A stretch of 64,000 nucleotides of DNA, taken from assembly GCA_045123975.1 (NCBI GenBank), contig JBGVKV010000071.1:1-64000 (forward strand), written 5' to 3'. The stretch's first letter is position 1. Every line of letters starts with the position of its first letter. Positions 51,810-61,176 of the stretch are shown piece after piece. The translations under genes were made by a program, and so were the position numbers. The notes beneath the pieces are model-generated. The model had not been told where the DNA came from. It was given only the letters and a program-made list of their open reading frames with translations, and searched no databases. Source of the DNA: SIG701 sp045123975 (GTDB taxonomy: Bacteria > Bacillota > Clostridia > Oscillospirales > CAG-272).

Positions 51810-53525
51810 ATGTACACCGTGGAATGCAGCGAGAATTTTACTATCAACCACACCGTTAAAAAAGAGGGAGAGATCACCTATATCGATCTTACCGCCCGTG
51901 CGGTGGATGCCCCGGGCAAGCTGAACCTATCTGTCAAGTGGAATTACCCCCTCATCGGTGCCCACATGACGTGGAGCCCCATTCCCTATGCGGTGCGGGG
52001 CGTCACCCCCACCTGGGGCGTGGACAAAACCGAATCCTACGCCATGCGCAGTGCTCCTGTGCGCTCCTACGTGGCGTATGACGATAAAAACGGCATCACC
52101 GTGGCCTGCTCCGACGCGAAAAACAACGTCTGCATCCAGATGGGACTGAGAGAATCCTGCGCCTGCCTGGCCTGCGGCGTGTTCATCCGGGTGGATTGCG
52201 ATATTGCGGAGTATTCCGCCCGCATCCGCATCGATGAGAGAAGACTTCCCTTCAGCGAGTGTATTGAGGACGTGGCAAAATGGTGGGAAGGCTTTGAGGG
52301 ATACGAGCCTGCGCCCGTGCCCGATGCTGCCAGACGGCCCCTGTATTCCACCTGGTATTCCTATCACCAGGGCATCACCCCCGAGGCGCTTCTTCATGAA
52401 TGCGAATACTTCCACGAATTGGGGTGCGATACCATCATCGTGGACGACGGATGGCACACTGCCGTCAAGGGCGGCGTGTACAGCACCTGCGGTGACTGGA
52501 TCCCCTCGGCGGAAAAATTCCCCGATATGCGGGCCTTTGCGGATCAGGTCCACAAAATCGGTATGAAGATCATGCTGTGGTACACCGTTCCCTTTATGGG
52601 GGAGAACACCATGTGCTACGAGCATTTCAAGGATAAGATGCTCAAGCCCTACGGCAATCACAAAACCTGGATTCTGGACCCCCGCTATCCCGAAGTCCGG
52701 GAATACATCATCGGCAAATACCGCTCCGCCCTGACGGATTGGGGCATCGACGGCCTCAAATTGGACTTCATCGACAGCTTCGCCCAAAGTGATGTCGTCA
52801 AGGACGGCATGGATTTCGTGTCCGTCTACGACGCGGTGGATCGGTTGATGAAGGACGTGCTCAAAGAGCTCCGCGCCGTCCGTCCCGACGTGCTGATCGA
52901 GTTCCGTCAGACCTATATCGGTCCCCTGATGCGTACCTTCGGTAATATGTTCCGCTCCAGCGATACCCCCAACGACAGCTTCGGCAACCGGCTGAACGTG
53001 CTCCATCTCCGCCAGATGAGCGGAAATACCGCCGTCCATTCCGATATGACCATGTGGCATCCCGAGGAATCCGTGGAGAGCGCCGCCTTCCAGCTGACGG
53101 GCGTGCTCTTCTCCGTGCCTCAGATCTCCGTCCGTGAGAGCGGAATCCCGGAGGATCACAAGGCCATGATAAAGGAGTATCTGTCCTTCTGGAATCGCTA
53201 CCGGGAGGTAATCCTGGACGGCAAAATGACCTACAAAAACTTCCACGCCAACTATACCTACGTGTCCGCCCGATTGGGCAATACCCAGGTGGGCGCGGTC
53301 TACGGCGGCCGTGTGGCCTATCTGGATGTAATGACGGAGGAGATCGTCCTCGTCAACGCGTCCATGGAGAAAACCATGTGGCTGGACGCCCGTTTCTTCG
53401 GAAAATATACCTGTGTTGTGAAGGATTGCATGGGACAGGAGTGCGGCACGTACGACGTAGTGTTGGGCGAGCCCGCCCGCATCCCCGTCCCCGTCAACGG
53501 ATACGTCTATATGATGAGAAAATAA
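51810..53525 (+). CDS. Alpha-galactosidase, GH36-type (intracellular)
   Basis: 571 residues without signal peptide. N-terminal beta-sandwich (1-170), then the catalytic barrel: STWYSYHQ, TIIVDDGW (212-215), KIMLWYTVPFMG, GIDGLKLDFIDSF with nucleophile Asp319, and MFRSSDTPND with acid/base Asp385, as in clan D glycosidases. It releases alpha-galactose from raffinose-type sugars or galactosides; exact substrate is uncertain. Next to a GH4 gene in one operon. No transporter is adjacent. Confidence 0.85.
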   Translation: MYTVECSENFTINHTVKKEGEITYIDLTARAVDAPGKLNLSVKWNYPLIGAHMTWSPIPYAVRGVTPTWGVDKTESYAMRSAPVRSYVAYDDKNGITVACSDAKNNVCIQMGLRESCACLACGVFIRVDCDIAEYSARIRIDERRLPFSECIEDVAKWWEGFEGYEPAPVPDAARRPLYSTWYSYHQGITPEALLHECEYFHELGCDTIIVDDGWHTAVKGGVYSTCGDWIPSAEKFPDMRAFADQVHKIGMKIMLWYTVPFMGENTMCYEHFKDKMLKPYGNHKTWILDPRYPEVREYIIGKYRSALTDWGIDGLKLDFIDSFAQSDVVKDGMDFVSVYDAVDRLMKDVLKELRAVRPDVLIEFRQTYIGPLMRTFGNMFRSSDTPNDSFGNRLNVLHLRQMSGNTAVHSDMTMWHPEESVESAAFQLTGVLFSVPQISVRESGIPEDHKAMIKEYLSFWNRYREVILDGKMTYKNFHANYTYVSARLGNTQVGAVYGGRVAYLDVMTEEIVLVNASMEKTMWLDARFFGKYTCVVKDCMGQECGTYDVVLGEPARIPVPVNGYVYMMRK

Positions 53526-53551
53526 TCCTCCACTCAGAAAGGAGTTCACTT

Positions 53552-54871
53552 ATGAAAATTACGTTTATGGGTGCGGGAAGTACCGTCTTTTCCAAAAACG
53601 TGCTGGGAGATACCATGCTGTGCGATTTGTTCCACGACGTGGAAATAGCCCTGTACGACATCGACGCCCAGCGTCTGGAGGATTCCTATCGCCTTATTAC
53701 GGCGATGAATCGAAGCATCAACGAAAACCGGGCCACGGTGAAGAAATATCTGGGCGTGGATAACCGGAGGGAGGCTCTTCGCGGGGCGGATTTCGTGGTG
53801 AACGCCATTCAGGTGGGTTTGTACGATCCCTGCACCATCATCGATTTTGAGATTCCCAAAAAATACGGCCTCCGTCAGACCATTGCCGATACGTTGGGCA
53901 TCGGCGGTATCTTCCGCGGTCTGCGTACCATCCACGTGATGAAGGATTTCGCACGGGATATAGAGGCGGTATGCCCCAACGCGTGGCTGCTTAACTATAC
54001 CAATCCCATGGCCATCCTCTCGGGATATATGCAGCGGTACACCGGCGTCAAGACCGTGGGACTGTGCCACAGCGTGCAGGTGTGCGCCAAATCTCTTCTG
54101 AAGGGAGTGGGAATGGAGGAATACCTCCCCGGATGCGTGACAAAGATTGCCGGCATCAACCATATGGCGTGGCTGCTGGAAATCTGCGATAAGGACGGAC
54201 GGGATCTGTATCCCGAGATCCGCCGCCGTGCCAGGGAGAAGAATGCCACAGAGAAGCATAGCGATATGGTTCGCTTCGACTATATCGAGAAATTGGGCTA
54301 CTACTGCACGGAAAGCAGCGAGCACAACGCGGAATACAATCCCTTCTACATCAAGGCGGGACGGGAGGATCTGATTGAGAAGTTCAACATTCCCCTGGAC
54401 GAATATCCCCGCCGCTGTGTGAAGCATATCGAGCGCTGGGCGGCACAGAGAGAAGAATTGATGAACGGGGGCGACGTGCAGCACACCCGCTCCAAGGAGT
54501 ATGCCTCCCGCATTATGGAGGCCATCACCACCGGCAAACCCATCAAGATCGGCGGCAACGTGATCAATCACGGATGCATTTCCAATCTGCCCCCCGAGGC
54601 TTGCGTGGAGGTGCCCTGTATCGTGGATAAAAACGGCATTACGCCCACCTACGTGGGGGATCTGCCCCTGCAGCTGGCGGCTATGAACGCCTCCAATATC
54701 TATCCCCAGCTCCTCACCATTGAGGCGGCCCGCACCGGAAAGATGGAGTACGTATACCAGGCCGCCATGATGGATCCCCACACCGGCGCCCAGCTTTCCA
54801 CCGACGAGATCGTTTCCCTGTGCAACGATCTGCGGGAAGCCCACGAGGCGGCCGGATATCCGGTATTTTAA
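53552..54871 (+). CDS. GH4 family glycosidase, probable alpha-galactosidase
   Basis: 439 residues. GH4 enzymes use NAD+ and Mn2+ in a redox mechanism. The NAD-binding GAGSTVFSKNV (residues 7-17), ALYDID, NAIQVG, NYTNPMAILSGYM, the metal ligands GLCHSV (Cys172) and GINHMAW (His204), and the MelA-like DVEIALYDIDAQRLEDS match alpha-galactosidases (MelA). AAAGGAG precedes the ATG at 53552; an in-frame extension into the GH36 gene is rejected. 26 bases separate it from the GH36 gene. Confidence 0.9.
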   Translation: MKITFMGAGSTVFSKNVLGDTMLCDLFHDVEIALYDIDAQRLEDSYRLITAMNRSINENRATVKKYLGVDNRREALRGADFVVNAIQVGLYDPCTIIDFEIPKKYGLRQTIADTLGIGGIFRGLRTIHVMKDFARDIEAVCPNAWLLNYTNPMAILSGYMQRYTGVKTVGLCHSVQVCAKSLLKGVGMEEYLPGCVTKIAGINHMAWLLEICDKDGRDLYPEIRRRAREKNATEKHSDMVRFDYIEKLGYYCTESSEHNAEYNPFYIKAGREDLIEKFNIPLDEYPRRCVKHIERWAAQREELMNGGDVQHTRSKEYASRIMEAITTGKPIKIGGNVINHGCISNLPPEACVEVPCIVDKNGITPTYVGDLPLQLAAMNASNIYPQLLTIEAARTGKMEYVYQAAMMDPHTGAQLSTDEIVSLCNDLREAHEAAGYPVF

Positions 54872-54900
54872 AATTTGCTCCGCAGTAAACAAATAATTAA

Positions 54901-54929
54901 CGCCGACAGACTTTAAAAATCTGTCGGCG
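54901..54929. terminator. Cassette-type terminator at 54.9 kb
   Basis: CGCCGACAGA / TCTGTCGGCG, 30 bases after the GH4 stop and 32 bases from the stop of the next, opposite gene. Compared with 25858 one stem pair is swapped (C-G to G-C). Confidence 0.8.
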
Positions 54930-54961
54930 TTCGCTATTTGATAAATTGGGATTGGTCTGTT

Positions 54962-55240
54962 TTAGTGTTGTCTGACTTCGTCATAGTATTTTTGGAAACG
55001 TTCTTTGTTGAATATAAGAATTTTATATTTTTGTCCGTTCTTCATATGGAATGTTGCAATAGGGAATACAACCCATTTCCACGTGAGTTCGGAGATTTCA
55101 TCAAGCGGTAATATAAGATTCCTGTATGCTTTATCTACTGTGAGTTTATTCGTCTTATAAGTAACCGAATTTTCGTCAAGATATAAAGCACCGCCTAATA
55201 TTCCATTATGGCATAGGCTACATATAAATGTTTTTCTCAT
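54962..55240 (-). CDS. Small accessory protein, PH/GRAM-like
   Basis: 92 residues: MRKTFICSLCHNGILGGALYLDENSVTYK..., then ILPLDEISELTWKWVVFPIATFHMKNGQKYKILIFNKERF. The beta-rich order with a C-terminal helix resembles bacterial PH or GRAM domains. Function unknown. It is AT-richer than its neighbours and stands alone between plus-strand operons. GAGGTC precedes the ATG. Confidence 0.65.
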   Translation of the reverse strand: MRKTFICSLCHNGILGGALYLDENSVTYKTNKLTVDKAYRNLILPLDEISELTWKWVVFPIATFHMKNGQKYKILIFNKERFQKYYDEVRQH

Positions 55241-55276
55241 ATGAATGACCTCGTCAAATTCTAATGTATCATTCGG

Positions 55277-55306
55277 ATTTATCGCCGGTTTCGACTTTGT
55301 ATCACA
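55277..55306 (-). promoter_or_regulatory. Conserved leader block, second copy
   Basis: Contains AAACCGGCGATAAAT and matches 26410-26440 at 27 of 30 positions. It lies 36 bases upstream of the start codon. Confidence 0.6.
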
Positions 55307-55321
55307 GCTAAGCTACACCTT

Positions 55322-55349
55322 ATTATAACACAATTCCGCAGAAAATCAA
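55322..55349 (-). promoter_or_regulatory. Promoter of the PH-like gene
   Basis: TTGATT, 16 bases, TATAAT on the minus strand. The conserved leader block would be transcribed. Confidence 0.65.
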
Positions 55350-55396
55350 TCTGCGGTTTCTTATTTACTGTTTTTTTCTTGTTCACACCTTATGTA

Positions 55397-55425
55397 TTGT
55401 TTTCCCACAAAATTTCCTATATAAT
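55397..55425 (+). promoter_or_regulatory. Promoter of the subtilase pair
   Basis: TTGTTT, 17 bases, TATAAT; start near 55432. Confidence 0.7.
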
Positions 55426-55463
55426 GATATCATCCATTCTTATACGATAAAAAGGGTTTGCCA

Positions 55464-58412
55464 ATGAAATACATACATCCAGCCCGCGCCCTGTCTGCGG
55501 CTCTGGCGTCCTTCCTTCTTCTGACGCCCGCAGCCTCTTCCCTGCAGGGATATTCCCCCACCGTCACCGTGATGGTGGATACGGACGGCACCGACGCCGC
55601 CTCCCTTCTCTCCCATCTCACCGGGGCGGAATTACTGAATGAATACAGCATCATCGATACCTTTGCCGCCACGGTGCGGGAGGATCAGCTGCCTTTGCTG
55701 AACTCGCTTCCCGGGGTTTTGTCTGTCAGCCCGGAAACCACCTTCACCGCACCCCGGGCATCGGGAAAATCCCTCTACGGCCCCGCCGATATCGATATGC
55801 GGGATCAGGTGATCCGCGCGGAGGATCCTCACACGGGCGAGGGATCGGTGATCGCTATTCTGGATACGGGATTTGACGTAACGCACCCCTCCTTTGCGAT
55901 GCCCAAGGGGATTTCCCCCGCCATTGAAAAAGAGGATATCCCCACCCTGGCGAAGGACACCTACGTGATCTTCCGGCAAACGAGGGAGAAAATCGAGGAG
56001 ACCTACGTATCGGCGAAGATTCCCTTTGCCTACGACTACGCCGACACGGATACGGACGTATACAGCGATCAGAATCACGGCACCCACGTGGCGGCCACCG
56101 CCGCCGGATCGGGAGATTTGTACGGTGCCGCACCCGGCGCACAGCTTCTTCTGATGAAGGTGTTCGCCGACGATACGAATACCTGCGACGAGCAGACCCT
56201 TTTGATGGCCATCGAGGACGCCGTCAAACTGGGCGCTGACGTGATCAATCTCAGCCTGGGCACCATATCCATGTCCTCCACCTATCTGGGAATGGGACGG
56301 CTGGCCGGTGCCATTCGGGGCGCCCAGAGCAAGGGCGTTACCGTGATCTGTGCCGTGGGCAACGACGGCCGTGCAGGCTCGGGCGGTGCCGCATCGGATT
56401 TCTTCCGTGCCACCGATCCGGATTACGGTCTTCTCAGTGAGCCCGCCGTCATCGACGGCACCGTGGCCGTAGGAGCCGCCGTCAACCGCATTATCTATGC
56501 GGGATACGTGGAATTGGGCGGCCGGAAAATGGTCTACGATTACTCAAACGAAATGAGTCTGGGACAGATTCCCACCTTCTCGGACGTATTGGGAGGACTC
56601 AGCCTGCCCCTGACGGTGGTGGGCGGTGTAGGCCGGGAATCCGATTACGAAAATTTGTCCGTCCGCGGACACATCGTGCTGATCCGCCGCGGCGAGATCA
56701 CCTTTGAGGAGAAGATCAAGATCGCCGCCAAGCGGGGTGCCATCGGTGCCATCATCTACGATCCGAATAAGGGAGGAGATTCCTTCCTCATGCAGGTAGG
56801 CGCCGATTCTCCCATTCCCGCCGTATCCGTGGGATACGCAGACGGCGAGTATCTGTCAAGGCAGAACGGCAAGCGCATCACCGTGTCGGAAAAAGAGGGC
56901 GCCTTCCCTGCCGCGGCCCGCGGCGTGGCGTCTTATTCCGCCTGGGGTTCTTCCTCCGACTTGACTCTAAAGCCGGATATCTCCGCCGTGGGATCCTACG
57001 TGATCTCCGCGGCCGTGGGCGGCGGCTACTCCGTGATGAGCGGTACCTCCATGGCTACACCCCAGATCACCGGTATGGCGGCGGCCTTTATCGCCGAAAA
57101 TCGGGAAATGATCAGCGAAATGGACAAGAGCGAGCGTCCCGGCTTTGTAAAAGCGGCGCTGATGTCCCGTGCCGAGCCCCTTCTGTATGAAGACGATATT
57201 CCCTATTCCCCGCGGGGACAGGGGGCCGGTGTGCTCCGCACCCTGCCGGGGGACGTGCTCCTCACCGCTGAGGACGGACGGGGCTCTCTCGTCTTCGGAG
57301 ATCAGAATACGGGCGTATTCCCGCTGGCTCTTACCTTGCTGAATCGGGGAGATACGACAAAAACCCTTACCCTGCGCTGTGAAACCGTCACCGATCACGC
57401 CATCGAGCGGGACGGAGTTTGGTACGTGGACGGCACACCGGAGCGTGTGCCCGCCACCACCCGTGTGGAGTTGAACGACCATATCGCCATGGACGAGAGC
57501 GGAAATATTCTCTGCACCCTGGATGCGGGCGAAAGCACGACCGTGTATTTGGAAATCACCGTCGATCCCGCCTATATGGAAAGCCACGGTAAGATTTTCA
57601 CAAACGGATTTTATCTGGAGGGCTACGTTATCGCCGAGGAGGACGGTGTCCACGAAGCCTCCGTTCCCTTCCTCTCCTTTGCGGGAGACTGGACGGCGGC
57701 TCCCGCCGTGGACGGCGGAGATTGGGACGGATACGAGAGCTACTACGGCAATCAGAATATCCACCAGGAGATGACGGGTCCCTCCGTGATCGCCGGACTG
57801 ACGGACGAGGGCGTTTTGTCCGAGTTGTTCATGTTCTCCCCCGATGGGGACGGCGATGCGGACCGGATCTTCTGGACGGTATATCCGCTCCGCCATATTG
57901 AGAAGTGCGCCGTTACCGTATACGGCGAGGGCGGCGATAAGGTCTACGAAAACGAGTCCTATACCCTGCCCAAGAGTTACGTGGATGACGGAAATCTTCT
58001 GCATATCATGCTCCATTTGTGGGACGGATCCGACGGCTTCAATGAAAAATTCATCTGGCAGGACGGCCGTTACGTGATCGAGGTAAAACTGACCACCTTC
58101 AGCGGCGGTACGCAGACGGTGTCCATTCCCATGCAGATCGATACCGAAAAGCCCCGAATCACCTCCCTTGTGGAGGAGGACGGCGTCCTTTACGCCGCCG
58201 TGTCCGATAACGGATACTTGCGGGAAGTGAGAATCTATTTGCCTACGGGCTCCGACAGCTACGCTGTCAACGAGATTCTGACCCCCGACTACGATAAAAA
58301 CGTACATACCGCCGAAATAGCGGCAGAGCTTCCCACGGATGCGGAATACGTCTACGTCCGGGCGGAGGATTACGCCGGAAACGTGACGGTGGTCCGTCAT
58401 TATTTGCGATAA
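55464..58412 (+). CDS. Secreted S8 subtilisin-family protease with PA domain
   Basis: 982 residues. Signal peptide (1-26), an inhibitor I9-like propeptide (about 33-95), and a catalytic domain with Asp134 (AILDTGFD), His205 (NHGTHVA), oxyanion Asn300 (AVGND) and Ser529 (SGTSMATP). A protease-associated domain (about 385-465) is inserted, and beta-sandwich domains follow, as in lactocepin or C5a-peptidase-like enzymes. No LPxTG or other anchor is seen. An alternative TTG start lies 6 bases earlier. It is 15 bases upstream of a second S8-like gene. Confidence 0.93.
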   Translation: MKYIHPARALSAALASFLLLTPAASSLQGYSPTVTVMVDTDGTDAASLLSHLTGAELLNEYSIIDTFAATVREDQLPLLNSLPGVLSVSPETTFTAPRASGKSLYGPADIDMRDQVIRAEDPHTGEGSVIAILDTGFDVTHPSFAMPKGISPAIEKEDIPTLAKDTYVIFRQTREKIEETYVSAKIPFAYDYADTDTDVYSDQNHGTHVAATAAGSGDLYGAAPGAQLLLMKVFADDTNTCDEQTLLMAIEDAVKLGADVINLSLGTISMSSTYLGMGRLAGAIRGAQSKGVTVICAVGNDGRAGSGGAASDFFRATDPDYGLLSEPAVIDGTVAVGAAVNRIIYAGYVELGGRKMVYDYSNEMSLGQIPTFSDVLGGLSLPLTVVGGVGRESDYENLSVRGHIVLIRRGEITFEEKIKIAAKRGAIGAIIYDPNKGGDSFLMQVGADSPIPAVSVGYADGEYLSRQNGKRITVSEKEGAFPAAARGVASYSAWGSSSDLTLKPDISAVGSYVISAAVGGGYSVMSGTSMATPQITGMAAAFIAENREMISEMDKSERPGFVKAALMSRAEPLLYEDDIPYSPRGQGAGVLRTLPGDVLLTAEDGRGSLVFGDQNTGVFPLALTLLNRGDTTKTLTLRCETVTDHAIERDGVWYVDGTPERVPATTRVELNDHIAMDESGNILCTLDAGESTTVYLEITVDPAYMESHGKIFTNGFYLEGYVIAEEDGVHEASVPFLSFAGDWTAAPAVDGGDWDGYESYYGNQNIHQEMTGPSVIAGLTDEGVLSELFMFSPDGDGDADRIFWTVYPLRHIEKCAVTVYGEGGDKVYENESYTLPKSYVDDGNLLHIMLHLWDGSDGFNEKFIWQDGRYVIEVKLTTFSGGTQTVSIPMQIDTEKPRITSLVEEDGVLYAAVSDNGYLREVRIYLPTGSDSYAVNEILTPDYDKNVHTAEIAAELPTDAEYVYVRAEDYAGNVTVVRHYLR

Positions 58413-58427
58413 GGAGGAAGAAAGCGT

Positions 58428-61172
58428 ATGAAAAAACGTACCTGGCTCAGCTTTATTTTGGCCGCCGCTCTTCTTCTTTCCTCCATTCCCGTTCTCTCCG
58501 CCGATGAAGGCCTGGGCGAGTGGATCTTCTACCGGAATCGGGAGGATACGGAGGGGAAAATCTCCTATAATTTGTCAGATTATACAGGAAAAGGAACCTC
58601 CGTTGCCGTGATCGACGCGGGATTTGACGTGACCCACCCGGTCTTTTCCGCTGCACCCGCGGGGGCCTATCTGCATGAAAATATCATCATCCGCCTGATG
58701 GGCGAGGGCCGATACGTGTCCGAAAAGATCCCCTTCGCCTGGGATTACGCGGACGGCGACGGCGACGTTTTGAATATTTCCGGTCACGGCACCTCCGCCG
58801 CATCTGTGGCGGCGGGCACGTATATCGGTGCCGGGGATATCAAGCAGGAGGACGGAACGGTCCTCCACGAATCCTCCTTTTACGGATCCGCACCCGACGC
58901 CCAGCTTCTTCTGATGAAGGCGGCGACGAACGGCTCGGCGAAAATGGACGCGAGGGCGGTCGCCGAGGCTATCCTGGACGCACTCCGTCTGGATGCCTCT
59001 GCCATCGTGGTGAATACCTACGGCCTTGAAGCCCATAAGGATCTGGCCGAAGCCATTTCCCGTGCCAATGAAATCGGCGTGCCCGTCTTCGCCGGGGCAG
59101 GGGATACCTCCCTGAAATCGCAGGAATTGTCCGTATTGTATACGGATCGAAGCACCCTCACCGCCGCGGCGGATCTTTCCGGCCTTACCCTGATCGGTGC
59201 CGTGGGCGATCCCTACCGCTACGTGATCCAGTTTGACGTGTACGTGGACGATAACGAGCCCGTGCCGGTAGCCTTCGTGGACTCCTGCGGGGATTATTTC
59301 GGCAAATATTTCACGGAGTTTTTCGCCGGTCAGGAGATTCCCACCGTGTGGATCCGCGGCTTTGGCTATCCCGAGGAATACGATGGCATTGACGTGGAGG
59401 GAAAGCTGGCCGTGGTAAAACGGGGCGAGATTTCCTTTACGGATAAGGCGAAAAACGCCGCCGAAGCCGGCGCCGTAGGATTGATCGTGGTGGACGCCGG
59501 AGACGGCGTATCCCGTATGGCCCTGGAGGGCGCACCTATTCCCGCCGTAATGGTGGAGGCCGAGCCCGGCGTCATCTTCTCCGACGGCGGTGCCGTTCGC
59601 GTGGTGTTCCCCGAGGGGAAAACCACCGTGGCTTCGTTCTCCGCCTCCGGTATGAATACCAATCTGCGTAACACCGTGTCGTTTTTGTGCGACGGCGAGG
59701 GAATCTCCGCCGCCGTTCACGCGGCCCTCTCCGACGGGCGTAATTTCGCCGAGGTGAAGGGTACCGATTACGCCGCCGCCAAGGCAGCGGGATATGCGGC
59801 ATGCGTGGCACAGTACTGCTACAGCTATGAATTGCAGCCCCGGGACGTTCTGCCGCTGCTCACCGCCGCCGCCGCCCCTCTCACCGATGAGGATGGGGAT
59901 CGGCTGTCTCCCCGCCTGGCCGGCGCGGGATACGTACATGGGGAATGTGTGATCCCCCGGGTGTACGTGGTCAGCGATACCGGCCGTCCTGTGTCCGCCG
60001 TGGGCAATCCCGCCTACGGAACCGCCTATGCGGATCTGATCATCCGCCAGCCGGGTGAGGAAAGCGAAAAGTATACCCTCAGCGGTATCGTTTTCGGCGA
60101 CGGATGGGAAGAGAAGGAGGGCGTGACGCGCCTGACGGGGGATGTGGATCCCCTCGCGCAGGCGGAATTGTCCCTGAGCGACTCCCGACGGAATATGAAT
60201 ACTGCTTCGGAGAACGCGCAACCCGTCACCTTCACGGTGGAAGGGGAGGAGCGGATCGCCATCAGTATCCGCTTGCCCAGGGAAGCAACGGAAGAGTATG
60301 AATCCGTGTTCTCGTGCGGCTATTATCTGGATGCCTTCGTGATCCTGACGGACGGGGAAGGGAAGGAGATCATCCATCCCATCACCGCCTTTGTGGGCGA
60401 TTGGGGTGCATCTCCTCTGATGGATTTTACCGTATATGACGATACACCCGCATTGCGGCAGAAGACGTATTTGTCCGTGCTTTCCATCAATGGAGAAACG
60501 GATATTCCCATCGGCGTGGACGATCCCACCCGTTTCCCCGGGCAGATCTACGATACCGCCTACAATATTATCCCCGCCGACGGCAGTACCCTCGTTTTGT
60601 CCCTTTCCGCCCTGAGAGATATCGATCGGATGTATCTTACCGTCACCGATTCCGAGGGCAGGGTGATCCTTTCGCGGGAAATGGACGGAGTGAGCCGCTC
60701 CGCCGATAAGAATCATACCGTACCCCTGTGGGATTTCATCGCCGAGGATAACGACGAGTACGTATTCCCCGATGGAGAATATACGGTGGAGATCAAAGCC
60801 AAAACCTCCTTCGGTGAGCTGGGAAATGGGGAAAATGTGATGAAATTCCCCGTGGTACTGGACAGCTGCCGCCCCGGTGTGGTATCCTATACCGTAGCAA
60901 AGGATAAAAACGGCACGCCCTATCTGTCCGTTGCGGCACAGGACGACGTGCGTCTGGCCACCGTCTTCGCCTACGACGGCGCCTATTCCTATATTCCCGC
61001 CGAGGGAATGTGGGGCTTTACCGATACGGATTCCGTTACCGCAAAAATAGACATCAGCGGATACGATTATCTGGATCCCCTGTACATTCACGTCAGCGAT
61101 TACGCCGGCAATACGACCATCCTTCGCCTTACCTCCGAGTATGTCCGTGCCGCCCTGGGCGGGGAGGAGTGA
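58428..61172 (+). CDS. Secreted S8-like protein with substituted active site (pseudo-subtilase)
   Basis: 914 residues with a signal peptide (1-25). It aligns with the preceding protease: Asp63 (AVIDAGFDVTHPVF) and His120 (SGHGTSAASVA) are kept, but the oxyanion position is Asp226 (GAGDTS) and the serine motif reads KGTDYAAAKAAGYAA, with Asp447 in place of Ser. A PA domain (about 300-390) and C-terminal beta domains are kept. It lacks a propeptide-like segment. The frame is fully open, so it is not a decayed pseudogene. It probably binds substrate or regulates its partner. AAGGAGGAA precedes the ATG. Confidence 0.88.
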   Translation: MKKRTWLSFILAAALLLSSIPVLSADEGLGEWIFYRNREDTEGKISYNLSDYTGKGTSVAVIDAGFDVTHPVFSAAPAGAYLHENIIIRLMGEGRYVSEKIPFAWDYADGDGDVLNISGHGTSAASVAAGTYIGAGDIKQEDGTVLHESSFYGSAPDAQLLLMKAATNGSAKMDARAVAEAILDALRLDASAIVVNTYGLEAHKDLAEAISRANEIGVPVFAGAGDTSLKSQELSVLYTDRSTLTAAADLSGLTLIGAVGDPYRYVIQFDVYVDDNEPVPVAFVDSCGDYFGKYFTEFFAGQEIPTVWIRGFGYPEEYDGIDVEGKLAVVKRGEISFTDKAKNAAEAGAVGLIVVDAGDGVSRMALEGAPIPAVMVEAEPGVIFSDGGAVRVVFPEGKTTVASFSASGMNTNLRNTVSFLCDGEGISAAVHAALSDGRNFAEVKGTDYAAAKAAGYAACVAQYCYSYELQPRDVLPLLTAAAAPLTDEDGDRLSPRLAGAGYVHGECVIPRVYVVSDTGRPVSAVGNPAYGTAYADLIIRQPGEESEKYTLSGIVFGDGWEEKEGVTRLTGDVDPLAQAELSLSDSRRNMNTASENAQPVTFTVEGEERIAISIRLPREATEEYESVFSCGYYLDAFVILTDGEGKEIIHPITAFVGDWGASPLMDFTVYDDTPALRQKTYLSVLSINGETDIPIGVDDPTRFPGQIYDTAYNIIPADGSTLVLSLSALRDIDRMYLTVTDSEGRVILSREMDGVSRSADKNHTVPLWDFIAEDNDEYVFPDGEYTVEIKAKTSFGELGNGENVMKFPVVLDSCRPGVVSYTVAKDKNGTPYLSVAAQDDVRLATVFAYDGAYSYIPAEGMWGFTDTDSVTAKIDISGYDYLDPLYIHVSDYAGNTTILRLTSEYVRAALGGEE

Positions 61173-61176
61173 TCCT

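Noticed and set aside
58575..61091. An 838-codon minus-strand open frame
   Set aside because: Antisense to the second subtilase-like gene, which has a signal peptide, ribosome site and domain structure.
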